Below are positions 49,043 through 61,769 of a stretch of DNA of 64,000 nt, piece after piece; the stretch's first letter is position 1, and the number at the start of each line of letters is the position of its first letter. The notes under the pieces are model-generated. The model had not been told where the DNA came from and ran no database searches. It was given only the letters and a program-made list of their open reading frames with translations. Source of the DNA: Peromyscus leucopus (Eukaryota; Chordata; Mammalia; Rodentia; Cricetidae). The stretch covers positions 39,432,142-39,496,141 of the forward strand of contig NC_051072.1 in the NCBI RefSeq assembly GCF_004664715.2, read 5' to 3'. The translations under genes and the position numbers were made by a program.

Positions 49043-50815
49043 TACACTTTTCTTACTTTGCATATAATATATGTATATAACATACACTCAAATCTACTTA
49101 AGCAATGTTTAATTGGATTTTTCTTTGTTATTGACATGCAAGACTTAAAAGCTTAGAAACTATTAACCAGTGATGTGGAAGCAGAAAAACATGGAGAGGC
49201 CTATGAAAACAGTCTACAGAAAGATAAAGCTGAGCCCTAGGTAAGAGAGTATTAGTAGAGAGGAAGAAAGAGCAGCTTCACGTGTTGTTGAGATATCGCC
49301 ATGACTGACAGAACGTGCAGAGAGGAAAGTGCAGGGGGATGGACTCCAGAGTGAGTTCAGGCTGGACTGACATCCTCACCATCACCGATAGACTCATCGA
49401 ATGGGTGCCGCAGACTTGGGATTCAGAAAGTGTGGATTCCTGTGCTAAAACTTTCAGGAAAGCTATATCTGATAGCGAAAGATGGAAAGAGGATGATGAA
49501 GTCATCACAAATCTTTACACTATGACTCCTCCATTTTAACTCAGTAAGAATGCTTCTGTTTTGCCTAGTTTCAATGCACTGAGGTTTTGTGCAAGATCAT
49601 ATTTATAAAAAGAAGTTTCATGATGTTTCTATGTGTGGCTCCAGAGATGAGAGCCAAGCTTCTCCATGCTAAGCACACAGGTTACCACTGGGTTGCAGTC
49701 CTGACCCAGTTTCCTTACTTTTTAAAAGTAAAAGATAAAATAGTCTGAAAAATGAAACAATTGAGAATCTTTGGTTTAGAGGTCAGTTTCTAATTCTCTG
49801 AAAATATTTAAGGCTGAGAAGTTGTGCTGTGCATGTGTGTGTATAAATAAAATAGATGAAGCTGGCCATCTCATTTAAAAGAAATTATGCCATTTTAGAT
49901 GGAAAGAAGGTTGGATATGTTTTTAATGAACTATCTCTCATTATCACTATTGGTGGAAAGCACCATTTTTTTCCATAGACAGAACTTTTTGGAATGTCCT
50001 ACCATGTAACCATGTAACTGGGTAGTTCTCAAATAACCATTCAAAGAAACACCATCCCCATTGGGCCAACCTGTCCATTCCATTGGTTACTAGACTGAAT
50101 GGCAGAATTCCCACAAAACTACCACATCCAAAAACTATGGTCACTTACAAACTATATTTTTAATCTCCAAAGTAAACCAGACTGTAAAGTCATACACCTG
50201 ATCAGCAATATAAGTCACCTCTAGAGTGACATGCTCCCACCAAACAGGACCCAAATAGTACATAAAAATCATAAAATTGAAATATCACTAGAGGAATATG
50301 ACCTATCTGTCTTCCTAGAGTCCTCTAAGAATAGCAGTAAGAAACACACAACAGACTTGAAGCTTCCTCCAGGTATTCCAGAAAGTAAGATTTAAAAGCA
50401 ACCAGGACCTTGTCACCAACCCTGAGGGACATTCTTTTTTGCTTTATGGTTGTATAGTTGTCACATTGAGGTTACAGTGCTCCAAGGACTGTTATTGATG
50501 CTGACATCCTAAGCAACTTCAAGTTGATGGTGTAATTATCTTACTTTCCCATGAATAGATTTCATCTGCCTCAGGCCATTGAATCTCTCATCTTTCTCAG
50601 CCCCACCTAAAAAAAATTCTACCCAGAAAGCAATCTAACTAAGGAGGAAAAGGCAATAACTCTATTGAATTCAGAATCACACCCTCTAGCTGTGTTTTAT
50701 TATTACTTAGCTTTCATATGACCTAGGTATAGAACCAAATAGGTAATATGGTGAAGCTTGGTAGAAACAATTAAATGACCACCAGGGCCCAAATTATGCA
50801 TGTTAAAATTCTTAC
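49043..50815. other. Mostly unassigned stretch
   Basis: A possible very old ID-like fragment in reverse lies at 49,640-49,710 (ATGCTAAGCACACAGGTTAC). Otherwise nothing is recognised. Confidence 0.35.
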
Positions 50816-50817
50816 CT

Positions 50818-51113
50818 TAGTGTGATGGTATTGAGAAAGGATTTGTGAGGTCATTGGAGCATGAAAACAGAAAGCACATGAACAGATTGGGTCCCTTAGA
50901 AGAGAACTTCAGAAATTCCCTCTGTTCCTGATTCTATGTAAGGATATAGCACAAAGGTATCATGAATGAACCAGAAATCAGGCCCCCACCAGACTCCAAT
51001 CTGCAGCGTTCTAGCCCTCGACAAGCCAGCCTCTAAGTATGTAAAATAAATTTTTACTATTAGTGGAACAGCTTGTGGTGTTTGCTACAGCCATACCATT
51101 GTGCTCAGAAATA
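50818..51113 (+). mobile_element. MLT1-like MaLR LTR, ancient
   Basis: GTGATGGTATTGAGAAAGGA, then CCCTTAGAAGAGAACTTC, ATGAACCAGAAATCAGGCCC, GTAAAATAAATTTTTACTAT and TGTGGTGTTTGCTACAGCC follow the order of mammalian MLT1/MST LTRs, including the polyadenylation signal region. Confidence 0.75.
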
Positions 51114-53490
51114 ACCTAAGCTCTTGCAAATGCTAACAGAGACTAATTCCTCCCTCTGTCAAGAATCTGAAGATAATTTAATAGGACTTTTCCTTGAGAG
51201 TATGGTAATACAAGAAACCTTCAAAAATGTCATTTTGAAAAAAGGAATGTGTGGGATTCTCTGTTGTCAACTACAGTATATTGCACTGAATCCCAAATTT
51301 TGGGAACTTTTCCAACAAGAAGTAAAAGATTTCAACCTATCAGATTTAGAACCAGTTCCAAAGAGAAAGCAGAGCATTCTGCCGATGTATTTAGATGCCA
51401 TTGCTGCTTGCTGTTTTTGTTTTGCTTTTTTTTTTTTTTTATTCAGAGCAATGCACAACAGGGTTTCCTGGGATTGAAAGACTGCTGAACTGCAGATTTT
51501 AACAAGAGCGAGCAACTGAATTGTAAAAGGTCCTCATGACGGGAGATTGTGTAATTGCTAAAGAATTTGCCCCCACAGCCCTCTGGTTCTTGGATTCTGA
51601 AAAGAATGGAAGTGATGGCTCATAATTAGCCCAACTGTGTTAGGGGCATGACAGATGCATTGGGCAAGCCTGATGCCAGGGCGAGCTCTGAGCATCTCAT
51701 CAGTATTCCAGTCCTTTTCCCATACGATGGACGCCAGCACTCTGTTCCTACGGGCATGCACAGGCTTTTGTGCATGCTGTAAACACATACAATTCAAGAC
51801 CCTAGGTGCTAAGGAAATGAATAATGTATCTGTGTAGGTCAGGCAACAGCTAAGAAAATGCCAAAATGAACAATAAAAACACAGAAGTCCCTTGATTTGG
51901 GCAATGAGGGTGAACATTACCTTCCAATGCAACTTTGTGTCCAATTCAAATTTTGATTTTTTTTTTTCCCAACTGAAGTCTGTTTAGCAGAACACAGACA
52001 CTGTCAGGATGAGCCTGAGATTTTCCAGTTTCCCTACCTGAGATTTTCATTAGTGTTCCAAAGGCTTTGCTTCATTGATAAAACCTTCCGTCTGTATCTT
52101 CCTTGACTACAGGCTTAGACCATCTTTTGCAAAGACAAGAATTATATTAAAATGACAGCTTAATATCTTTGGCCATTTTGCACATTTAGGGTTTCTAACA
52201 CCAGGGCCGTGGCTCTGTTGACTTTAAAAAATGAGGAAAAATTTAATTCTGGCCAACAACAAAGATCCAGAGATTTGTATGTGTGCACAGGATTGATTCA
52301 AGTGCCATGATTGTCACATGAAGGAACTGTATAGCACCTTCCCCTTCCATCATCACAGTACCAGTTCCCCTCTGGTACTATGTACATGGGAGATGGCTAC
52401 ACTATCATAAAATCATTGTTGAAATCAGAGATGCACAGAACTGAATACTCCTGAGCATCTTTTAATTATCCCCCAACAGAGCTCCCCTCACACCTCATCT
52501 TCTGGAATTGTGCCCCCTGCCCATGTCTACGACAGTTACTTCTAAGGAGCCAAGAGTACTAAGGATGGGCCTGATGGAACACACAGGATACAACCCAGGG
52601 ACAAATTCTGTCCCCTGCAGCACTCCTGTCTTTAGCTTGGGCAGGGGTGCGAGAAGACGAAACTATGATATCAGAGAGAATATATCTGGGCTTAATTCAA
52701 AATTGAGCCAATTTCTGGGTCTTTAATAGAATATAAGTGCTAAAATGGCAGGTGTGTGGAGAGTCACTAAAACTCTGTCTCTTCCCTCATTTAACTAAAA
52801 AAAAAAAAAGAGTGCCCCAAGCTGCTAGTCAGGTGGATGCTAAAGACTGGGTAGCTATGCATATTCTCCCCTCTTTCGTGAAACTGTGCAGGAGTCATCA
52901 GAGCATACACTGCTCTACCCTCTCACTAACGCTGTCTACTTGAGTCCAGTCCCTCTTCACTGACATTGCACCCACTTGTGGACCCTCTCTAAGGATTTCC
53001 CTGTCATACCCTCTTCTGTCCTCTAAAGATCCACCTATCATCTCAATGGCTTCAAATAGCATAATTACACGGACCTTTTTCTGACTTCAATGAGATGTGA
53101 TTGCTTGCATGCTACTCACAATCACACTCAACAAAGTCACAAACAGCTTCTCTGATCCCCACCTTCCTGTCTAGTATTTTCTTGTGACTTTCCTACTTCT
53201 TTTCTTGGCTCCTCTTCCCTGTCCCTCAAGCCCGAACTTTGAGGTGACCTCAGACACCTCACTCCTTCATCAGCACGCTACCTTTTGTACTAGGATGACA
53301 TGTCTTTGAATATGTCTCCAATTCCCAGCTCTGAGTTCTTGCATGTCTACTATCACCAGATGTGGGTGGACATTAACCCCTACTCCCATGTAATCCTCAC
53401 CATCAATGGTTTTTGACCAACCACATTCCCAGTGCTCCCATGAAGCCTTTCCAGATGGATCCTTCTACAGCATTCCATTGCCATCTGACT
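51114..53490. other. Unassigned non-coding stretch
   Basis: It includes a T run near 51,428, an A run near 52,799 and a 117-codon open frame (51,124-51,477) that has no recognisable motif. No gene is called. Confidence 0.4.
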
Positions 53491-53499
53491 GCTAATTCC

Positions 53500-53660
53500 C
53501 TTCAGCCTGAATGTGAGCTCACTGGCCACTAACATTTTCCTGAAATCGTGCCATGCCTCCTGTGGTTATGCCTTTGTGACAGTTCTTTCCTCTGTCTGGA
53601 ATCTTGCTGTGTTAATTCATGGAAATCCTGCCCTGCCTCAAACTTCAGGGTGTTAATAAT
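53500..53660 (-). repeat. L2-like ancient LINE fragment (tentative)
   Basis: TTATGCCTTTGTGACAGTTC, TTTCCTCTGTCTGGAATC and GGAAATCCTGCCCTGCCTCA resemble the antisense 3' end of L2. Divergence is high. Confidence 0.45.
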
Positions 53661-54849
53661 AAATGAAGCTACATACAAGGGCTGTAGTTACTTAATTCTC
53701 CTTTGTATGTATTAGCTGATACTAAGGAAACAGTTGAGCTGTATGAAATCTTATCTCCCCTCCCCCGCCCCCAGAAGTAAAGGATACTATTTTCTGTGTT
53801 ACTCTATAATAACAGAAATGAACAAAGGTTTTAAATCAGATGAATCTATACCAACAAGTACAAAGTCTGGCAGCTCTGTGCAATGGAGAGCCCACTAACG
53901 TCGTCCTGAGTGGTCACTCCGTACTTACAGGGCATCCTCCTCAGATCCCACTTCTTTTATTGTTTTCCTGGCTAATGCTGTAATGTAGTTCATCCACTAT
54001 AAACAGGCTTGCCTGAAAGTTACGGCTCCTTAGGAACAAACATTTATATTTGGAAGACAATAGAATTACAAAATCTATTATATGTTTTCTTCAAAAATGA
54101 GAGAAATAAAAAGGTATTAATTATAATATGGTGGCATGGAGAACCTATTTTATTCTAATGCAGTTATTTTAAATTTTCTACCTACATGCATGAGTAGAAA
54201 TCAATATTCAACATCAGTACCAACTGATAAGTCATTTGATCCACCTCAGGAAGGCTGTGTGTCAACTTTTATTTTTATTCTATTTTTTAGGAATGAGAGA
54301 CACAACTCTAGGCTAGTTATTAATATTTTTGTCTTGGACTTTGATATGATGATTATAGCATTCTATTATTTTTAAAGAGAAATCCAATGAAGAAAATAGA
54401 AAAACCTCTCTATCAAGTATTACTATCAACATTTCCTATGATTTAATGAGTGCAATGATGAGGATTGCTCCTTTAATTATCATTCTAATGAAATTTTTAA
54501 GTTCATATACCCAGCACACACCCACACATTTTCAGTGCGTATTTTTGTTGTAAAGTACAGGCGTGGGGGCACAAGGAATGAGCTCTGGCCTTGTAGTGCA
54601 GTAACTGTGGCAGAGGTAAATGAGAACAGCACCCCCTGCACCTGGGTCAACACACCTACTTCAATTACCAGTGAAAGGGGCAATGCGGACATGAAAATCA
54701 GATTCCCATCTGGTTGTAGCTAAATGCACAGCCTGACTTCTCTGAACTCCAGAATCACAGGAAGAAATTATCTAAGATTCAAATTATAACCCATACAAGA
54801 AGGTCACTGAAAGGATACTAATGTCTTTTCCTTAAGAAACAAGAACTCT
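53661..54849. other. Unassigned non-coding stretch
   Basis: No repeat or gene recognised apart from a short C-rich run near 53,760. Confidence 0.4.
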
Positions 54850-55100
54850 TATGATTTATTTTTCATTTGTGTGTGTGCATGAGTGTGTACGTTTGTGTGT
54901 GTACATGAGTATGTGGGTGTGCATAGGCACACATGTGTGTGGGGGTGGGTGGGTGTTCACAAAGGCCAGAAAGAATGTCAGGTCCTTTGAGCTGGAGTTA
55001 CAGAAATGTGTGAACTACCTGAGGTGGGTGCTGGGATCTGAATTCTGGTCCTCTGAAAGGGCAATCAACACTCTTAACTGCTGATCTCTTTGCCTCAAAA
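54850..55100 (-). repeat. B3-like SINE
   Basis: A TTTATTTTTCATTTG tail, a GTGTG-rich section, CAAAGGCCAGAAAGAATG and GGTGCTGGGATCTGAATTC, then CTTAACTGCTGATCTC, give a reverse B3. Confidence 0.85.
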
Positions 55101-55354
55101 AGAGAACTTATGTTTAAATATCACATTTATTTCTGCTTGTCTGGAAATGTATAGGTGACAGAGACATAAAGGTTAATAAAAAATAACTATTACATTCAAA
55201 CATGCTCCCAAATAAAAAAGAGATATCAAGTAATTATTTAATTAACTTTTAAATTTTCCTATAAAAAGTAAAAAAAAAATTAACACATTGTTAATACTAT
55301 AAGCAAAATTCATCATGCCCTGAGCAAATGTTAGAATCCCTTCTCCTTAGTGCT

Positions 55355-55646
55355 TTCTAGATGAGGGTCTGGTCCAATGGTGCTTGATGCACAAAAGTGA
55401 GGACCTGAATTTGAATCTCCAGATCCCGCTAATAACCAGACACCTAACATGAAAAGGTCTATAATCCCAGTGGGGATCTGAGAGGCTGAGACAAAAGAAC
55501 CCCAAGAAGCTCATATGCAGGCTAATAGCTTCCCTATTTGACAGTCTTTCATGCAAGGTAGAGGGTGAAGACCAACACCTAACATTCTCCTTTAACCTTC
55601 ATATGTGTACCATGGCAAGCACATGCATGCACTGTGCACATAAATG

Positions 55647-55650
<4 letters not shown>
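55355..55650 (+). repeat. B4/RSINE1-like SINE
   Basis: GAGGACCTGAATTTGAATCT, TATAATCCCAGTGGGGATCT, GAAGCTCATATGCAGGCTAA and AAGACCAACACCTAAC fit the body of a B4/RSINE1 SINE. A CA repeat serves as its tail. Confidence 0.65.

Positions 55651-55693
<43 letters not shown>
55651..55693. repeat. (CA)n microsatellite
   Basis: Pure CA run at the end of the SINE. Confidence 0.95.
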
Positions 55694-55695
<2 letters not shown>

Positions 55696-56905
55696 AGAAA
55701 ATTTAACTTTCTATGATTAAAACCTCCAGTTCTAAAAGAATTTACATTTAAGTATATCATTCCTGAACTTGACATCTTGAAAAGGCCCAAGGGAGGAGTT
55801 GAGTTCTTATGTCTCTCCAGCTTAGTCTTGGAGATATCTGACATTTGTGGACTGTCCCTAAATTCTGGAAAAGCTCTAGACACAAAGTCAAGGCTGGAAC
55901 CACAGTTGAGGGAGTCTCATTTCTCCTTGCAAATGCATGCCCTGCCAGGACAGTAAAGTTTGCCAAGACCACACAAACAGAGAATAAATGATAAATTAGA
56001 TTTGTATTTCATTTTACAACTGGAAATCATTCTGAACTCTTTCATCAAACTGGAGAATGAAGATGGGCCAAAACCAGAAAACATTAGGGCTCAGAGATAA
56101 TTATTATGGAAGACTAGGAAACATTTATCTAATGACTCCACAGGGACACTCTTAGAAGAAGGAATGAAAGAAAAAATTTTACACCACCCACAACACAAAG
56201 ATTCAGTGGAGTCAATAAACCAAGGAAGAAAAATTTAGTCTATGAATTTGATAATAACCTGATGTTACTCTTTTCAATTTTCTCAATATTTGGCTCTACT
56301 ATGATTGAGTGTGTTTGAGTGTGTTCATATATTATTAAAATATCAACATAAAATTAAATTTACCATCCTGAGAAATATTTTCATCTATAATTCTTTTTGC
56401 ATGTTCTCTTAATTTTTATTAATTCTGAATATTTGCTTCTAAGACCTTGAAGTGAATTACTTATAGAATTTTACAAAAAATCCCAACGGGCACCACAAGT
56501 TAATTTCTTGCTGACATACCACAATATTTATAAAGGGAAAGAGTTGTATATGATATTCACAACACCTTCTAACTCTACACTCTAAAAAATGGTCATTTTC
56601 TTCAAATTTTAGAAGAGAAAAGGAAGCACGTTTAACATACTAACCTTGCGATCTCTTAGATTTCCAAATATGACAATTGAAACTACACACTTATTGACAT
56701 AAATAGCTTTAGTCCTATCATAAAAGTATGTCATAAATCCATTGGTATTTTTTGTGTGTGCTAAGGAATTAAAGATGTGGACTTGTTTCATTCATATTTT
56801 TCCATTACGAAATAACAGCATTGAGATCCTAAGAATCAACAATAAACAGCATTTTCTATAAAGAAATCTACTCACTTAGCAGGCATAAAAGTTTGAAGAT
56901 GAAAT
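55694..56905. other. Unassigned non-coding stretch
   Basis: AT-rich, with no repeat or gene recognised. Confidence 0.4.
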
Positions 56906-56910
56906 AAATA

Positions 56911-56966
56911 CTATATCTATATCTATATCTATATCTATATCTATATTTATATCTATATCTATATCG
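56911..56966. repeat. (TATATC)n hexanucleotide microsatellite
   Basis: About nine TATATC/CTATAT units with one TTTATA variant. Confidence 0.95.
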
Positions 56967-58700
56967 CTGTTGTTAAAGAGACCTGCCACTAAATGAGAAA
57001 CTAAGTGACCCAAAGTGTTTACCCATGAACTTCCATGCAGAATGAAGTTTATTTTTTACATTTCATTTTTCACAAACTGACTGTGTGAGTCCTGCCATTT
57101 TCCCAGCATTTTCATTTTCTTAAGACACGGCAGCTGACTAACTAGGACTCCGCTCTCTCTGAAGATCTGGGATGCTCCCTTGTTTCTGAGGAGCTTTGAA
57201 GAGGGAAACTGGATTATTGCTAGAAGAAACACATCCCCGATACAAACAGAAATGCCATCTTCTTTAAAAGTGCGAAATCCTGCTAATTTAAGTAAATAAG
57301 AACCCTATGGGAAGAACAATGGCCTCATCATCCTGGCTGCTATGGGAACTAGTCAGAAATAGTCACACTTATTCAAAGGGAGGTATGATGCCATCTAGTG
57401 ACCAAAAAGTAAATCACATTTGTGCTATCCCTCCCCTCCCCCGCCAAGCTCTGGGTTACACACACACAAGACTTGGATCATACAGATTTGAAAGAGAAGT
57501 ACAACAAAAGTTCCCTAGTTAAAACACTGCCTAACCATTTGCTGTGTACACCATTCTGCATAGCTACTACTAAAAATATATGGGTTACAACAATGGCATG
57601 GCTGTTCCACTCTCTTCTCCACTTCTAACTATCACTGGGTTAATCATCCTGTGTCCAAAATAAATGTCTTTATGAGATAATGCCAAGGAATTGTGTCTTT
57701 TGTTCATTAAATGTTAACATAGCTTTTGAAACACAATTCCAAACTCTGCTTGGTAAACTATATGACTTTAGACTGCCTCATTGTATTGACTCAGGTACCC
57801 TGCTAGGATGGTACCTAAATTCCCAAACACCTAAAAACACAGAAAAATCTTTTAGATGAAGAAAACACATAATACTTACAAATAAAAGCATGTCTCAAAA
57901 TAGAACCAAATGCATTTCTCATTGCCATGCTAAAGTACCTGATGTGATTTCTATTTTAATTATACAGACTACATTGATATCAATAGGATATGCTATTCTA
58001 GCCAAGGCCATTTCTGATGCATCTTTTCATCCCACATATCCCTGGCCAGCAGTCCTTCACTCTAGCAGAGCAATGCCTAGCATAACAGGGACTCAGCATC
58101 TTCCTAAGGAATCAGCATACTAGTTTCTTGCCTTTCTCTAAAGCTGTGGTTTTCTAGGTTCAGTTTGCGTGCCATCTCTCTAAGTGGCATATCACTTTGC
58201 TTGGTGTTCAAAATGCTGCCTCTTAAACCCTTTGAAATCTGGAATATCCATTCTGAAATGGCCCTTCTTCCACCTGTAAGAGTCTGAAATTACAAAACAT
58301 CATTTGGTTAATTGAATCTAAATGGGCAGGAAGGAGGAATTCTTGTTTCTCAGTATCTTCAATGGAGAGCATCAATAATCTACACTAATATTTCAATCCT
58401 GCAACTTATTTAAAACAGCTGCTCATGCCATTGTAGGCATCGGGCTGCATACATAGTGTAATTTAATGATGCTCAGAAAACTATAACTTCAACTGTTGCA
58501 TAGTGAAGTTCCTCAACCATACTCAAACTCTTCTCTAGTATGGCTCAATTTTAATTAAAGTGAATAACATTTCTGTAAGCTGTAGCAAAGTTCACATCAG
58601 ATAATTGCTCTTCAAGTACAAAGACTGCCATGACATTGGGACAGAGTGAAAGTTCTTAAACCAATAGCACATCTAATTGAGCCATATAATTCCTACATTT
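56967..58700. other. Unassigned non-coding stretch
   Basis: No recognised repeat or coding segment. Confidence 0.4.
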
Positions 58701-58710
58701 GAAGTCGGTC

Positions 58711-58729
58711 CCTTGTTCCTCAGGTAAGT
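58711..58729 (+). promoter_or_regulatory. Candidate recursive splice site
   Basis: A pyrimidine-rich stretch (CCTTGTTCCT) is followed by CAG (58,721-58,723) and then GTAAGT (58,724-58,729). Acceptor and donor consensus are thus fused with no exon between them, as in ratchet-type sites of very long introns. No branch point was verified. Confidence 0.3.
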
Positions 58730-58739
58730 GTGTCTATGG

Positions 58740-58821
58740 GCTAGAACCGAATAGGTATAGTTATCCATATACCCCAATTTGCTAGAACCCAATAGGTATA
58801 GTTATCCATATACCCCAGTTT
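58740..58821. repeat. 41-bp tandem duplication
   Basis: Units 58,740-58,780 and 58,781-58,821 differ at two positions (ACCG/ACCC and CAATTT/CAGTTT). It is a recent local duplication. Confidence 0.97.
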
Positions 58822-58854
58822 GTACACCTTTGAAGAATATGAAATGACAGTGGA

Positions 58855-59361
58855 TGTGGTGATATTGTGTTCCCCAAAATATCGTATACCTTAATAAACT
58901 TATCTGGGGTCAGAGAACAGAAAAGCCACTAGTTAGGCAGTGATAGCACACACCTTTAATCCTAGCATTCCAGAGACAGAAATCCTCTGTATCTTTGAGT
59001 TCAAGGCACATTGGAAAAACCAAGCATGGTGATACACGCCTTTAATCCCAGAAAGCCAGCCTTTAATCCCAGAGAGTGGTGGTAGAAAGCAGAAAGATAT
59101 ATAAGGCGTGAGGACCAGAAACTAGAAGCATTTGGCTGGTTAAGCATGTGGCTGGTTAAGCTTCAGGCTTTCGAGCAGCAGTTCAGCTGAGACCCATTCC
59201 GGATGAGGACTCAGAGGCCTCCAGTCTGAGGAGACAAGACCAGCTGAGGATCCAGCGAGGTGAGATAGCTGTGGCTTGTTCTTCTCTCTGACCTTCCAGT
59301 ATTCACCCAATAACTGCTCGGTTTGATTTTATCAATAAGAACTTTTAAGATTCCTGCTACA
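58855..59361 (+). mobile_element. Solo LTR, ERVK-type (family A, copy 2)
   Basis: It starts TGTGGTGATATTGTG and ends ATTCCTGCTACA. A perfect 6-bp target duplication AGTGGA flanks it at 58,849-58,854 and 59,362-59,367. CCTTAATAAACTTATC lies near the 5' end. Three B1-like phrases (CACACCTTTAATCCTAGC and relatives) occur in the first half. No internal region is present. Confidence 0.92.
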
Positions 59362-59589
59362 AGTGGACACAAAAAAATCAAAATAGTTTTTAGCAACATT
59401 TTCAATGGAAAGCAAAAGAGCTTCAGAACCTCTGACTTGGGTCTGAATACTGATTCTCCATTTCATTCTAATCAAGTCACTAGATACAAGTCTCATCATG
59501 AGCATGTGGAAACAGTTTTTGCTCTTTGACTACCCAAAGTTCTTGTTTGATCACCTGCCAATGATTTTTGCTACTGTTTTCAAGGAAAC

Positions 59590-59942
59590 TCAGGTGAAGT
59601 ATTGGTTGATCAGACTGGCCTATGGCCATGTCTGTGGAAGGCTGTCTTGATTGATGGTTGATATGGGAGGGCCCAGACCACTGTGGGCCATGCCATCCCT
59701 ATACAAGTGGACTTGGGCAATGTAAGAAAGCTAGCTGACCATATGCCAATCAGTGAGGCAATAAGCAACATTCCTCCTGCTCCTCTACGGTTTCTGCTCT
59801 ACGTTCCTGCCTTGATCTCCTGCCCTGGTTTCTCTCAATAATAGAAAATGATCTGGAAATGTAAGACGAAATAAACCCTTTCCTTTCCAAGTAGCTTTTG
59901 ATCGTGGTATCTATCACAGCATCTGAAAGCACATTAGGACAC
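59590..59942 (+). mobile_element. Rodent medium-reiterated repeat (copy 2)
   Basis: GGGAGGGCCCAGACCACTGT, CCATGCCATCCCTATACAAG and GGAAATGTAAGACGAAATAA with CCCTTTCC follow the same order as 14,842-15,305. Confidence 0.75.
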
Positions 59943-60208
59943 ATATATTTATACAGTGAATTTTAACAATTTCAAACTCTCGTCCTCTCTTAGAACTCTC
60001 TCCTCTTAAGTTAAAACCTTTCTTCCCATGAACCCACTCTAGGGTCATGTTTCTTTTTGTATGTAATCCACAGCATTTAGAATTTCTTACCTGAGTGTAG
60101 GTGGGAGGTTATTAATGGAACCAGGGTAAATTCTCAGTGACAACATCACGGCATAAAGTAACACCTTCAACAACCTTTAACTGCTAATAGTCCCTCAGGG
60201 AGAGAAGG

Positions 60209-60211
<3 letters not shown>

Positions 60212-60261
<50 letters not shown>
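60212..60261. repeat. (GT)n microsatellite
   Basis: Pure GT run. Confidence 0.95.
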
Positions 60262-60263
<2 letters not shown>

Positions 60264-61615
60264 CCCATCCATGTTGAATTGGTGAAGGGCCTATTGCCGA
60301 TAACATCAGCAGCATGTGTGCCATGCTATATCATGACCAGAAGATGTCTTTTTGCTGCACATTTCTCCATCCTCTGGATGCACCTTCTCTGTGATGCCCC
60401 TGAGCCTTGGAGGCAGTGATACAGCTCTCATTTAGGGCTGAACATTCCACTGCCACTTCCTCTTGAGTCCCTCAGTCAGCTATGGGTTTCTGCATTAACC
60501 ACTGGCAGCTGCCATAGGGTGTTTCTCTGATGCACATTAATCCTTAGAAATTCTGTGTACTTTTCACAGTGACTTTGAAATTTCTATTAAGAAACATTCC
60601 TGTGACAAATCATTTTAAGAGATCAAAGTGTGACCTATAATGTTAATTTCAGCGGGGTATGATTGTCTTATATGTTTAATATCAAGAGAAAGATTTTGGT
60701 TCGTGAAAAAGAAGATGTGAGTTCTATGTAGAGAGTACAAACTACATCTACCAAATAAGACAAATATAATCAATTATAAAGGTTTTTCATTACAAGTTGT
60801 AACAAGCAAATCAATATGTCTCTGCACATGAAGAGTTTCCTTAGAAATAAACCTTACTTAGTATTAACTTGGAGCTGTGTTATACCTTTTTTAAAAAAAA
60901 TGTTTCACTTATATTTCAAAGGCATTCATTCATTTAAACTTTCATTCAGTCAACCGACATTAACTAAATGCTTCCTGTGTACCAAGTATACATTTGGGGG
61001 TGGTCTAGCCACATTTTATGATAAAATAAAAATCAAAAGATAATATTGAATCTATGATAAAGAATCTTCAGATACCTTGCTAGCTGACAAATTTTGAAAT
61101 TTCATACAATAATAAGAGGCATTTTATTTAAAGTCTCAAACTGTTCTGTTACAGGAGAAATTAGTTTAAAGGAATTAAACTTACATTAAATATCTACATT
61201 GATGCATATGTTTTATTGAGAACATAGTAAGAAAGGAAATATAAATGTCTTTAAAGCAGAAAAGGGAAATTAAGAAGAATAACATATCTCTAAACACTCC
61301 AACCTGTGAACTGAAAAGAAAGTTGTTTAAAGAATATTTTTAAAATGGCAGTACCAGCTATTTGTATTTGTATTTACAGAAATCTGCAATTTAAATACAA
61401 TTATAGTCTGAGGCAAAGCTACTTGGTTATCTAATTGTACTAAATGTGATTTTATTGTATTTAATAAATAAATTGCTTCAACTATTACATAGCAAATTCG
61501 TTGGTAACGCTTTAATATAGATATCTGTTTGTTCAGATATACAGCATGAGACATATCTTTAAGACTACTGTACATTCAGACAGTGACGAGCAGTCACGTT
61601 TTTGAACCAATGAGA
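60262..61615. other. Unassigned non-coding stretch
   Basis: A possible old mammalian repeat core lies at about 60,945-61,000 (CTAAATGCTTCCTGTGTACC). Otherwise nothing is recognised. Confidence 0.35.
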
Positions 61616-61639
61616 AAGAACAAAATACTTAAATAATGA

Positions 61640-61769
61640 ACAAGAAATAGAGTCTCCTTCAAGCTGGATACGCAGCAAGGTAGATTTTAGCTCTGAGCTC
61701 TGACTCTCGGCTTTCTCTTTTGCATTATTCTGTGTTTCTTATTTAATAAGACGGTTGGTTACATCTATA
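61640..61769 (+). mobile_element. LTR 3' fragment (family C)
   Basis: AGGTAGATTTTAGCTCTGAG, TGTGTTTCTTATTTAATAAG and GGTTACATCTATA match the 3' end of the LTR at 12,794-13,257. The 5' part is missing or not recognisable. Confidence 0.65.

Noticed and set aside
51124..51477. 117-codon open frame, the longest clean frame in the right half
   Set aside because: No recognisable domain, and it ends in a homopolymer-driven run of F and C. It starts at the edge of an MLT1-like LTR and has no splice or poly(A) context. Chance is sufficient.
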